64,000 nucleotides of DNA from Dendrophyllia cribrosa (taxonomy: Eukaryota > Cnidaria > Anthozoa > Scleractinia > Dendrophylliidae), in assembly GCA_024195265.1 (NCBI GenBank), contig JAJLRJ010000001.1, forward strand, positions 8,912,357-8,976,356, given 5' to 3'. The translations under genes and the position numbers were made by a program. The notes under the pieces were generated by a model. That model was not told the origin of the DNA and did not search any database. It saw only the letters and a program-made list of their open reading frames with translations. Positions 43,189 to 51,990 of the stretch are shown piece by piece (the stretch's first letter is position 1; each line of letters begins with the position of its first letter).

Positions 43189-45312
43189 ATGAGTTATTCA
43201 AACGGATTACTACCATCAACAACAACAACAACAACAACAACAACATCACAAGGGCCACCAGGCCCGCCAGGCGTTGGCTTCAAATTGACAGATGATGGTA
43301 ATTATGATATGCAAAATAAAAAAATAGTAAATATAGGAACAGTTACTGGTTTGAATGATGTAGTTGATTTCAAATTTATTAGAAATACATTTGTTAGTAA
43401 GCATTTACCATTAGTTACAGCAAATCTTGATATGAAAAACAATAATATAAGAAATTTAAAAACACCAATTTCAGAAAAAGATGCTGTTAACAAAGAGTAT
43501 GGAGATACGCATTATTTAAAGTTAGATGGAACAACTCATTTGACTGCAGATTTGGATCTACGTGGACATAAATTAATTCTACCTGGAGAAATTGATATGG
43601 ATCGAAAATTGATTACAAATATGGATACAGATGAAAACAATGATTTGTCAGCTGTTAATATGATTACTTTGAAAAAATATCATCCTGATACCAATCCTTC
43701 ACATGAGGTCTTGAAAGATATTGATTTGAAAGAACAGTACAATATTGTCAAGTCGAAACCACAGACATACTTGGATTTAGCTGCAAGTTACAACAATCTT
43801 GTTTCATATAATGATGTTAAAAAAATTTTTGTCAGTCGTAAAGAGATGTTGTCAATGGAGACTGGTTTGGATATGAATAATAATACAATTTTCAATATAA
43901 AAGATCCAACAGCAGTTGATCATGCTGTGAATAAAGGGTATGTGGATAATTTAACTAATCTAAAAGCAGACAAAACATATGTTGACGCTAAAACAAGCGG
44001 AAATAACCTAAGAATAAATCAAAATACGAATGCAATAAATAATTTAGAAACACTCAAACTTGATAAAAAGGTAGAAATCGATCTCGATATGCATAATCAT
44101 AAGATTATAAATTTAAAAACACCTTTACCAAATGAGAATGGTGCTGCCGTCAATGTTTCGTTTTTCAACTCCGAACTCAACGATTCTAATTCGAACATGT
44201 ACACACGAATAACAGACGATTATAAGAGTTATGTAAACAAGTCACATATATCTTCCTCAGCTAAAAAAGACGTTTTCAGATACATGATGGAAGATGTTAA
44301 TCAGAGCTCATCGGAGAGTAATATTGTTGTCAATGGGATCATTGATTTTGATGGATCGCCGCATAAAATTAACAAGAAAGCCTATGATATAACTCTTACG
44401 ATAGACAATGACAATGACTTCGCGTCAAGGATAGGTTTAAATGCACTAAATCTTTCTCAAGGTGAGTACACTATGGTGATTGAGTTTTTCGTTCCAGATA
44501 AAGCTTATATTAGTTCGACAACTGTTAATGTTGTATCAACAGTCATTAATGTTGGGCAACAAACAACAAAAATATTTAACACTGAAGGATATACGAAAAG
44601 CATTGTTCACCTGCATAAATGGCAGGTCAGTCCTCCAGAATATATAATGATAGATCTTCATGGAAGTATAACAAAAGGAAATACAAATAAAGCACATCTA
44701 ATCGTTTATGGTGTTCAAGGACATATCTCGAGTGTTGATTCAGATGTATATGATTCTATTTATACAATTGAAAATGGAAAAATGACAATGGAGACAGATA
44801 TTGATTTAAATGGTAGAAACATAATTGGTTTACCTATAAAGAAACAAAAATTCATATTTTTAGGCAATTATATGAAAAATAAGAACACTAATGATATCAT
44901 ATTCAACGGTTCATCATCATTTATTGCATTAATTAATATGAAAATAGTAAAATTATGGTTAATTATATTGGATAATAAACCGCCTGAAGGATACAAAAAA
45001 ATGGTTATATTAATCGGTAACACTTCATTTGCACCGCAGAATTGGGAAAAACATCAAATAAAATTTTATACACTTTCAATATATCAACATCAATTGTCAA
45101 TTTCAGGGAAGGTACAGTTGTACAAATCAAATTACTATCAATTGATCATATTACATATGCACCTTATAATTGCCATATCAGTGTACTTTTTGAAGAGTTT
45201 TAATATAATAACTAAAACAGGCATCTTCAATTTTAATCACATAGGAAAAACATACACCATATTTTTATATATAAAAGCTACATTTAATATAATCAATAAA
45301 TATATATGCTGA
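43189..45312 (+). CDS. Collagen-like / repeat fibre (receptor-binding) protein
   Basis: 707 aa from the ATG after CATATTATATATA; the open frame extends 36 codons upstream into the ATPase gene, but that part is probably untranslated. After a short leader comes a run of nine Thr (ACA repeats) and GPPGPPGVG, a tiny collagen-like stretch. Then follow irregular repeats with the pattern LDMxNNxIxNLKxPxxxxDAVNKxYxD (at ~85-115, ~255-285, ~330-355), a design of trimeric tail or fibre shafts. The region from ~400 to ~560 may be a globular head. The penton partner is at 40.6-41.4 kb. The last ~100 residues are rich in Ile/Tyr and unlike the shaft. The ACA run may vary in length. Function as attachment fibre is inference. 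Confidence 0.75.
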   Translation: MSYSNGLLPSTTTTTTTTTSQGPPGPPGVGFKLTDDGNYDMQNKKIVNIGTVTGLNDVVDFKFIRNTFVSKHLPLVTANLDMKNNNIRNLKTPISEKDAVNKEYGDTHYLKLDGTTHLTADLDLRGHKLILPGEIDMDRKLITNMDTDENNDLSAVNMITLKKYHPDTNPSHEVLKDIDLKEQYNIVKSKPQTYLDLAASYNNLVSYNDVKKIFVSRKEMLSMETGLDMNNNTIFNIKDPTAVDHAVNKGYVDNLTNLKADKTYVDAKTSGNNLRINQNTNAINNLETLKLDKKVEIDLDMHNHKIINLKTPLPNENGAAVNVSFFNSELNDSNSNMYTRITDDYKSYVNKSHISSSAKKDVFRYMMEDVNQSSSESNIVVNGIIDFDGSPHKINKKAYDITLTIDNDNDFASRIGLNALNLSQGEYTMVIEFFVPDKAYISSTTVNVVSTVINVGQQTTKIFNTEGYTKSIVHLHKWQVSPPEYIMIDLHGSITKGNTNKAHLIVYGVQGHISSVDSDVYDSIYTIENGKMTMETDIDLNGRNIIGLPIKKQKFIFLGNYMKNKNTNDIIFNGSSSFIALINMKIVKLWLIILDNKPPEGYKKMVILIGNTSFAPQNWEKHQIKFYTLSIYQHQLSISGKVQLYKSNYYQLIILHMHLIIAISVYFLKSFNIITKTGIFNFNHIGKTYTIFLYIKATFNIINKYIC

Positions 45313-45707
45313 ATTTGGATAACGCAATTAATTTTTGCAATAAATTTTTTACAACTCAAAAAAACCTGCATCCTAATACTAAAGATGAAATATTAAAATC
45401 GGCTTTAATATATCAATTTTTGTACGTTAACTATTTGAATAAGCCAATATCATTTAACCAAATATTAGAAAAACACTCTGACATTGGATTAATAGGACCA
45501 GGTTCTTGTACTCTAAATACCAATTACCAATTTTTAATTAAACATGCTATTTTTCATGATTCATTTGGAAGATTTTATAATGACTATGAAAAAGGGCCTG
45601 GATACACATATTGCTGCCTTTCAATGCCGAAGAAATTAAAAAGATCTCCAATAATGGGTCAAATAAGTGGTGTATTATATTGTCTTATTTCAAATCCTAA
45701 AATATAA
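45306..45707 (+). CDS. Hypothetical protein overlapping the fibre stop
   Basis: 133 aa, no recognised domain. It starts within ATGCTGA, so its ATG overlaps the fibre's TGA by 7 nt in the -1 frame; no slippery site lies in the short open stretch before the ATG. The protein is predicted mixed helix/strand, with a Gly-rich centre (IGLIGPGSCTLN) and several aromatic residues. No signal peptide or clear membrane segment. It is read in the same direction as the ATPase, fibre and hairpin-protein genes. Confidence 0.6.
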   Translation: MLNLDNAINFCNKFFTTQKNLHPNTKDEILKSALIYQFLYVNYLNKPISFNQILEKHSDIGLIGPGSCTLNTNYQFLIKHAIFHDSFGRFYNDYEKGPGYTYCCLSMPKKLKRSPIMGQISGVLYCLISNPKI

Positions 45708-45733
45708 TATGTACTAATAATATATAGAATAGA

Positions 45734-46216
45734 ATGACTAAAACAGATATCTTTCAATTTAATCATATCGATAAGTGTATAAGCAAAGAAAAATTATCTG
45801 AAATCAAAGCGTTATATAGATATTACCACAAACGCTTTTGGTGTTATAAAAAGGCTTTCAAATATTTTAAGAGATTGAATTTAATTGTAAATGTTACTTC
45901 AACAGGCTTAGTAGTTATTGGTACAATAGCTGGTAGTATCACATTAAATCCTGCTATACTAGCTTCTATTTCTGGAGCTGGTTTATTGCTTAAGACAATA
46001 TCTGAAATCAAGGACTATAAGAGAAAAATTGAAATGTCTAAATTTTCTTATATGACTTATGAAAAAGTGTTAGTTGATCTACGGTCTTTTTTAAGAGGAA
46101 ATCAATTCAACCACACTGTTTTCATCAATGAAATGAGACAGTTAGATGAAATAATCATCGATCTTTGTCCTCTTGCTGATAAATTCGAGAAACAGTATGA
46201 TAAAAAATTCGAGTAA
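45734..46216 (+). CDS. Small protein with hydrophobic helical hairpin (SLATT-like?)
   Basis: 160 aa. A basic, Tyr/Lys-rich N-terminal third leads into two adjacent hydrophobic segments (about 53-71 and 75-90, NVTSTGLVVIGTIAGSITL and PAILASISGAGLLLKTI), then a charged helical C-terminal half. This N-helix, hairpin, helix layout recalls SLATT-type two-TM proteins, which sit in membranes in other systems; that comparison is weak. I remember similar proteins scattered in cnidarian genomes, possibly carried by elements like this one. The first 14 residues resemble a segment near the fibre C-terminus. Role unknown; a membrane function in exit or superinfection exclusion is a guess. Confidence 0.65.
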   Translation: MTKTDIFQFNHIDKCISKEKLSEIKALYRYYHKRFWCYKKAFKYFKRLNLIVNVTSTGLVVIGTIAGSITLNPAILASISGAGLLLKTISEIKDYKRKIEMSKFSYMTYEKVLVDLRSFLRGNQFNHTVFINEMRQLDEIIIDLCPLADKFEKQYDKKFE

Positions 46217-46245
46217 ATTTTATTTTATGAGAATCATGCAACAGG

Positions 46246-46812
46246 TCACCTTTTAATAATTTTGTTGACATCATTCTTTATTAATTTATAAACATCATCC
46301 CACCATTGTTCATAAAATTTTAATGTCTTTTTAGAAGAAGTTATTTTTATTTTATCATAAGGTAATCCTAAAATTTTTAATAATCTTCTCAAAACATAGG
46401 TTACACTAATCATCCGTTTCCGGTTCTTATTGACTTCTGGTAACACGTTGTTTATTAATCCAAAAATCTTATATATTTTGTTACGGTCATTAAAACTTAA
46501 ATGAATCTCTTTTATATATTTATTGATTGTATTTTCGATATGATATTTTCTTACATATACACTCTTTTTTCTTATTCTATATAAATTTTCATGAAAGTCA
46601 ACATATGAATTAACTAATTCATAACCATGGACGGAACCGCAATTTAGACAGACGCTCATACCATCTATACTATTTATATCTTGTTCACTACAGCATGACT
46701 TGACCACTCTCACACTTCTGTCAACTTCTGCCAATTGCTCATCACAAAAGGGACAGGTCAACTCACCAATACTCATCATATAATCGTGAATATCCAAATT
46801 ACAATAATTCAT
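46246..46812 (-). CDS. VLTF3-like late transcription factor
   Basis: 188 aa. An N-terminal zinc ribbon is visible: CPFC (about 20-23) and CLNCGS (about 55-60). The C-terminal half fits my memory of the poxvirus/NCLDV late transcription factor 3 family: RKRMISVTYVLRRLLKILGL followed by a basic SSKKTLKFYEQWWDD stretch, echoing the family's conserved YxYxLxKLxELLG and LLKSxxKLxxxDxIW pattern. Such factors direct late (virion) gene transcription. It is the lone minus-strand gene at the right end and starts after ATAATCTCATATAATAGTAT. If correct, it is the obvious candidate to act on the shared late-promoter-like motif before the capsid genes. A distant TFIIB-like ribbon protein is the alternative. 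Confidence 0.68.
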   Translation of the reverse strand: MNYCNLDIHDYMMSIGELTCPFCDEQLAEVDRSVRVVKSCCSEQDINSIDGMSVCLNCGSVHGYELVNSYVDFHENLYRIRKKSVYVRKYHIENTINKYIKEIHLSFNDRNKIYKIFGLINNVLPEVNKNRKRMISVTYVLRRLLKILGLPYDKIKITSSKKTLKFYEQWWDDVYKLIKNDVNKIIKR

Positions 46813-46912
46813 TCTATACTATTATATGAGATTATATTTTTTTAAAACAATAGCTATAAGCGGTGCGTGTCTAAATTCCAGAAAACAAAAATAGCGAACA
46901 TGTAAAAATCGG

Positions 46913-47220
46913 CTAACGCGAATTTATTGCTACCGAACGATGTCATTTCCTCACAATAAATATTCCCACGCGTGGGAAACTATCTTTATTCCATTGCGTA
47001 GATGTTATTACGCGAATTTATTGCTACCGAACGATGTCATTTCCTCACAATAAATATTCCCACGCGTGGGAAACTATCTTTGTTCCATTGCGTAGATGTT
47101 ATTACGCGAATTTATTGCTACCGAACGATGTCATTTCCTCACAATAAATATTCCCACGCGTGGGAAACTATCTTTGTTCCATTGCGTAGATGTTATTTTT
47201 ACTCCAAATGCTAATCATGG
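46913..47220 (+). repeat. 94-bp tandem repeats carrying a 16-bp palindrome (three units)
   Basis: Three units of about 94 bp (ACGCGAATTTATTGCTACCG ... CATTGCGTAGATGTTATT) each contain AATAAATATTCCCACGCGTG. The palindrome TTCCCACGCGTGGGAA lies at 46,963-46,978, 47,057-47,072 and 47,151-47,166. Units are nearly identical. They lie between the VLTF3-like gene and the right end. Confidence 0.93.
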
Positions 47221-47253
47221 AAGCTGTCATAAAAGGTGATGAAACAATAAATA

Positions 47254-47682
47254 TTCCCACGCGTGGGAAACTGAACCAATATAAACAAGAGTGGAAGACA
47301 TAATATTTCGCACACCTTTGATATCACTGATGGATAAACAGCGTTTTATTGAGTTTAGAACAGACCGGGCAAAGTTGAGAGATCTTGTAAAGTTAAATCA
47401 AACCCCATAATATGTTGAAAATATTTTCTCTCGTGATCTGAAACAATAGCTATAGTGATGACTCATTTCATAGGGGGCTTCCCCTGTTTTTTCCGAGAAT
47501 GTCACACACCGATAACTCCATCCTGTTTACAATCTGATGACTCATTTCCTCACAATAAATATTCCCACGCGTGGGAAACTATCTTTGTTCCATTGCGTAG
47601 ATGTTATTTTTAATCCAAATGCTAACTCTTTGATGGTTGTCATAAAAGGTGATGAAACAATAAATATTCCCACGCGTGGGAA
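47254..47682. repeat. Further copies of the 16-bp palindrome TTCCCACGCGTGGGAA
   Basis: Perfect copies lie at 47,254-47,269, 47,562-47,577 and 47,667-47,682, each preceded by CAATAAATA and followed by ACT. Together with the three in the 94-bp array, six perfect copies occur in about 720 bp and none was noticed elsewhere in the window. Confidence 0.93.
47330..47410 (+). pseudogene. Truncated duplicate of the right-end ORF
   Basis: It begins like the ORF at 47,743 (MDKQRFIEFRTD) but reaches a TAA after 26 codons. The duplicated DNA continues past the stop before diverging. It is a broken copy from the ~412-bp duplication. Confidence 0.75.
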
Positions 47683-47742
47683 ACTCAACCAATATAAACA
47701 AGAGTGGAAGGCATAATATTTCACACACTTTTGATATCACTG

Positions 47743-47982
47743 ATGGATAAACAGCGTTTTATTGCGTTTAGAACAGACCTGGCAAAGTTGAGAGATCTTG
47801 TAAAGGGAAATCAAAGTCCACAATATGTTGAAAATACTTTCTCTGAGTTAGTGAAAAAATACCCAGAACTAGCTGCTGATCCGGAAGGTTTACCTAATTT
47901 GAAAGTTGGACCTTGTACTGCAAGTTCCCAGAAGAAAAGTGCGAGAATCATGTCACGCAAAGGAAATCACGCAATGGAATAA
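47743..47982 (+). CDS. Small right-end ORF extending to the TIR
   Basis: 79 aa from the ATG in ACTGATGG; an upstream in-frame ATG at 47,704 is possible, but the truncated duplicate shares this start context. The sequence is charged and mostly helical (RFIAFRTDLAKLRDLVKG) with a Lys/Ser-rich tail. No known domain. The last ~15 codons fall in the diverged inner part of the TIR, and the stop touches the identical part. The palindrome array lies directly upstream and may regulate it. Possible early regulatory protein; function unknown. Confidence 0.5.
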   Translation: MDKQRFIAFRTDLAKLRDLVKGNQSPQYVENTFSELVKKYPELAADPEGLPNLKVGPCTASSQKKSARIMSRKGNHAME

Positions 47983-48127
47983 ACGCACCATTTTGTTTTT
48001 ATTAACATATAGTTTCATTTAATTTTTCTATATTTTTTAATCCAACAGATGGGAAGTAGTTAAGACTTGGCATGGTATCAGATCAGTTTTGCAAAACTGA
48101 TCTGGTACCGCCAAGTCCTTAACTACT
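47982..48127 (-). repeat. Right terminal inverted repeat, 146 bp
   Basis: Inverted copy of 30,930-31,075. Inner, diverged similarity extends to about 47,940 and covers the 3' end of the ORF at 47,743-47,982. Confidence 0.95.
48055..48127. other. Self-complementary right terminus (73-nt hairpin)
   Basis: Exact inverse of 30,930-31,002. The asymmetric bases have the same outer/inner orientation at both ends. Confidence 0.9.
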
Positions 48128-48133
48128 GCCGTG
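48128..48133. repeat. Right 6-bp target site duplication (GCCGTG)
   Basis: It directly abuts the right TIR and matches 30,924-30,929. Confidence 0.93.
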
Positions 48134-49578
48134 CCCCGTTAAACTGCTGTTTTCAAGGGATGTGATTTGTGATTTGACCAAGACCTTTCAAAAAGGAAAA
48201 GAAATAGACCGACGAACAGGAGAGTAATCCATCCACATACCATGGCGTTTATTAGCTTTTTAAGTTATGCATGTGATTCGTGATAGATATCCTCCTCCCT
48301 TCACCACCCTAGAATTTGTAGCTTCAGGGCTACGGTTATGTTCCTGTAAATAAATATTTATTAGATTTTTGGGGTTATCACTGTTTACTTACGTAATATT
48401 GGAAGCGATTTTGTATATCCATCGTGCGCCCGCTCATTGAGAGTCTTGAAGGTTGTCTCTGGAATTATTGAATAAAATTGCCCAATTTGTGAGGGAAATC
48501 AGGTGGTTTTGACAAAATAAACACCTAGCGGACACGCACTACTGATTTGGCTTTAATTGAATTACAGTGTAGAATGAAATGAAAAAGTGACCCGTGCAAA
48601 ACAAACACCGCGATAGCGCATCGTGGGAAACGAATATGCTACAAAACACAACGTTTTACGGAAGGTCTGAAAGGATTTTTTATGTTTTTCTCCTGGTAAA
48701 AAGCAATACTTTGTGTTGATTATTATTTTTAGAGAAAATGTTTTGTAGTATGCAGACGTTGGTCGGCAAACCGAACTACTGATTGGGAAGCTAATTTGCA
48801 CATCCGTTCACTTCTGAAGCTAATTTGCATATCAATAGCAAGGTTACTGTTGAATACCGAAAAACGATATATTTTTTTCAAAAACAACTGCTTAAAACAC
48901 AAATAATTTTTATTTGCTTTTCAGAGTCTGACATTTCGTGGGTATCATGATATTTCCAAGCATTTTGGGTTCCTAAAATGGTCTATGTCAGTCGGACCGC
49001 TTTATCTTCGGTTACGGTCAAAATGGCGAATTGGGAAATTTAGCTGACCTCTGTACGACGCGCAAGGAAGAGTGCCCACAAATTTTATTCCATAAGTTAG
49101 TAGATTGGTCTTAGTACTTTTGATTTATAATAGACTTGACTCTAGGTTAGGTCCCACCTTTAAAAAAAATAGTCTTCAACTAAAGGTATGCTAATGTACT
49201 CGCGCAGCCGGAGGTTTTAAAGGTATTTAGAAAAATTCATAACTCAGTCAAAATTTTATAAAATACGATTGTTGAACCTTTAACCTATTGAAAAAAGATG
49301 GAACTTTAATATGTAAAATATTCAGATAATTCAGATAAGAAATAAATTTTTGGTAGCGCCCTAAAGTTACAGCTTAATCGCCGAGTTCCCGAAGGCAAAT
49401 TTGTTAGTTTCGAGGTGACTTCGAAAACCGTCTCGCAAAATAGGACATAAAGGAATTGATCCAAATAAATGTGATATTTGTTCATGTCATATAATGGTTG
49501 TATTTCACTGAGAAAATTAGGGAAATCGGTGAGGGTCCGAAATTTGCCTTATCCGTTCTTACGCGGACAGCCTCTTAA
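48128..49578 (-). repeat. Repeat X copy 2 (main part), interrupted by the Polinton
   Basis: Reverse complement of X copy 1, running from the Polinton edge to TTAAGAGGCTGTCCGCG at 49,578. It lacks insertion B: the flanks of B are joined near 48,737 (CATACTACAAAACATTTTCT on the minus strand). The rest of this copy is at 30,870-30,929. Confidence 0.88.
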
Positions 49579-50841
49579 GTCTTACAAGCAAAGTAACATG
49601 CGATCAAGCGGTCCTTCCCGTGAAGAGCTAACGCCTTATCGCAGGTTTATTGCGGGGCGAAATGGGACAATGCACACACCCTAGGATAGATCGTTTACGA
49701 ATTGTAAACGTAGGCAGCCTTCGAGACCACCCTACGACGCAGAACCATCGCCGGAGGATCAACATCAAGTTGATAAGCTTTTCATAGAATTAGTAGTCTG
49801 CGTAGTAGGCAAAAGATTAATATTAGGCGCGATTATATTTCGGAGACGAGCGTGGGAAGGATACAACTATCCTTTGCGCGTGCGTCCCTGAATTTGCACC
49901 AATATTACTCTACCACATGCGTCATAGGCTATAGAGATAGTTTCACGAGGTAACAGATTAATGGGAGGATTTTTTCGCTATGGCATAGTTGACAATTAGA
50001 CGATCGGGTTTGTCTTCTTGTTAATCTTGCCTCGCGGGAGAAATCTCTTGTCAGGAAGCCCTGTATTGCACCACGCAGGCTTAGCTCCTCCTCCATTTCA
50101 CACCTTTTGGGTGTGAAATGCAAATTAAGGCGTCTTTCAGTCACAAAACGTGGTTAACTTGCGCGTCCTTTAAATTTTACTTGCTTCAAAAATCTATTAA
50201 ACCAAGATTTTACCTGAGCAAAAAAAGAAATAGAAGTTCATAAAGACGTCTGATATAACTTTCATAAAGTTTTTCCAAATTGTGTTAGCAATGGTCTTAG
50301 TAATGACACATGTTGTTTGTCAGTTGTTAATGCCTCAGTGGTTGATTGACGACGGGAGGTGAGAATGGCCAGGCCAGGCTCCTTTTATACCGGAACTTCG
50401 TGTTTTAAGTAACGCCCCACATTAGAACTACAGTAAACTTCATTGTTCTGCGGCATTGGCTCTTTCTCGCATGGAATGTCTTTGATTTCAAGAATAGGGG
50501 AGGAGCTAATGGTTTATAATTATATTTTTTATATCCATTTGCGTCAGATAAATTTTAGGAAATGTTCGTGCTTAACCAATCAAATAGCAGAAGACAATAG
50601 CTAATAATTTTGCTTCTTTGATGAAGTTCCTCAAATACAATTTCTTTAAAAATTTGCATGTTTTGCGATTGGGTCTTATTAAGCACCCGGGGAACAAGTT
50701 CCCCACAGAAACCACTTCGAAACAAAATTTCGTGCAGACAAATTGCAGCGTGCAATCAAGGAACCGGGCACGGTCTTCGTTCAAAAATGCCTCAGAAATG
50801 CTTACAGAATTTTCACGAAAAGCTTCATTTAAACCTCCTAA
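49579..50841. other. No gene recognised
   Basis: Only short unsupported open frames. No repeat with clear ends was recognised here. Confidence 0.45.
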
Positions 50842-51080
50842 GAGTATTCTATCTTTGTTTAGAAATGCCAAGCGCTTCGAAAAGTTATTTTGGTTTTGTA
50901 GTTAACGAATTCTCTGAGCTTGTGCAAACTATAAAATCGCTGTGTTCTCGACACTTAGGAAATCTGAGTGTCGAGAACATAGCGATTTTATAGTATGCAC
51001 AAGCTCGGAGAATTCGTCAACTACAAAACCAAAATAATTTTTCGAAGCGTTTGGCATTTCTAAACAAAGATAGAATACTC
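50842..51080. repeat. 239-bp foldback with ~115-bp arms
   Basis: GAGTATTCTATCTTTGTTTA at the left end is mirrored at the right end, and the arms pair almost throughout (GTCAACTACAAAACCAAAAT, ATAGCGATTTTATAG) around a loop of about 7 nt near 50,965. It could form a long hairpin RNA. Probably a palindromic MITE. Confidence 0.88.
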
Positions 51081-51260
51081 ACAGGATGTTTCTGAATGAG
51101 ACCTTCGAGATTTTAGCATATTTGACAGCATCGGAGGCTCAAGTTATGTTGTTTCAGTCACCATTTTGATTACGTCAGTCCTCCAACATGGCCGCCGGTA
51201 AGTTTGTGACGTCATCCGCACGCACACTAGCTACCCTAGCTACCTACGGCAGCCATACAT

Positions 51261-51938
51261 CCCGGCCTGTTAAATCAATAAAATCGATGATCGATGAAAT
51301 CGATATATTAATCGATATTAATCGATGCCAATTAATCGATTGATATTGGAAATCGATGATCAATCGATGACGTATGTTTTTGGGATAATTCGATTGACCA
51401 TCGATTTCTAATAAAATCGATAGTCATCGATTGTCAATCGGTTTTGTATTTTGTTCATGTTATGACGCTCAAATCAGCAATGAAATGATTTTATTTCGAT
51501 AACATAACAGTTGTAAATCACGTTAAAAGCATTGCCACCAACCTCGTTCCCAGGGGCGGGAAGAAGAGAGACCCTGGGAACGAGGTTGCATTGCCACGAA
51601 CTTCACTTTTCTTGCTTGCGGAGAAGTTGTCACGAATTGCAACAGTAAATGAACACTCCTGGTACCCTTTCACAACGACATCGGATATCACAAGGGTAAC
51701 TTCCCGCTCGCGATGCGGCGTGTCTTGACCACACATTGTGTTCGGAATTTTGTTACACGAGTTCGAGAAAACACGCAAAAATCGATAAAATCAATAATTT
51801 GCGGGACATTTTTTGTGATTATCGATTGATCATCGATTGGCCGATATCAATCGATATCAATTAACTAATTTTATCGATTGATATCGATTGATCGATTGGA
51901 TTTCCGATGATCGATTGCCATCGATTTAACAGGCCGGG
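51261..51938. mobile_element. 678-bp TIR element with internal ATCGAT-rich arms
   Basis: The termini CCCGGCCTGTTAAATC and the inverse are flanked by ATACAT on both sides (51,255-51,260 and 51,939-51,944), a 6-bp duplication. Each end has a subterminal block dense in ATCGAT/ATCGATT (51,280-51,440 and 51,780-51,930). No transposase is present. Superfamily not assigned. Confidence 0.82.
51541..51590. mobile_element. Nested small hairpin element
   Basis: Within the preceding element, ACCTCGTTCCCAGGG and its reverse complement enclose a ~16-nt GA-rich loop. GCATTGCCAC occurs directly on both sides (about 51,530 and 51,588), consistent with a duplicated target. Related CCTCGTTCCCAGGG occurs at about 15,567. 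Confidence 0.6.
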
Positions 51939-51990
51939 ATACATTTACAGAAATAAAAGTAAACTGCAGAAGACCGCAAACAATTTTACT

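Larger units (their letters stand above)
47137..47875 (+). repeat. ~412-bp direct duplication in the right end of the Polinton
   Basis: The segment from about 47,137 to 47,440 recurs at about 47,548-47,860, offset 411-413 bp, as shown by the palindromes (47,151/47,562 and 47,254/47,667) and the ATGs (47,330/47,743). The 3' portion of the second copy runs on as an intact ORF; the first is broken. Boundaries are approximate. Confidence 0.85.
30930..48127. mobile_element. Complete Polinton/Maverick (adintovirus-like) element, 17.2 kb
   Basis: Both ends carry TIRs beginning AGTAGTTAAGGACTTGGCGG, identical over 146 bp by eye, and GCCGTG flanks the element on each side. AG...CT ends and a 6-bp target duplication are known Polinton hallmarks. 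Inside are the diagnostic genes: protein-primed PolB, rve integrase, adenain-type protease, A32-like packaging ATPase, double-jelly-roll major capsid and single-jelly-roll penton. The larger reading frames are uninterrupted, which suggests a recent insertion. The element is more AT-rich than the host DNA. Gene order is a minus-strand block (31.2-42.4 kb), a plus-strand block (42.5-46.2 kb) and a short mixed right end. Whether it forms virions or is transcribed cannot be seen from sequence. Confidence 0.97.

Noticed and set aside
45290..45312. A second frameshift joining the fibre to the 133-aa ORF
   Set aside because: The ORF is in the -1 frame, but its frame is closed by TAA at 45,297-45,299, leaving only two codons before the ATG and no slippery heptamer. 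A simple stop/start overlap is more likely.
47002..47214. 70-aa open frame over the 94-bp array
   Set aside because: It is a translation of the tandem repeat and palindromes, with no independent coding evidence.
46913..47700. CRISPR-like array
   Set aside because: The repeats are contiguous 94-bp tandem units and a large duplication, without unique spacers, in a eukaryotic context.
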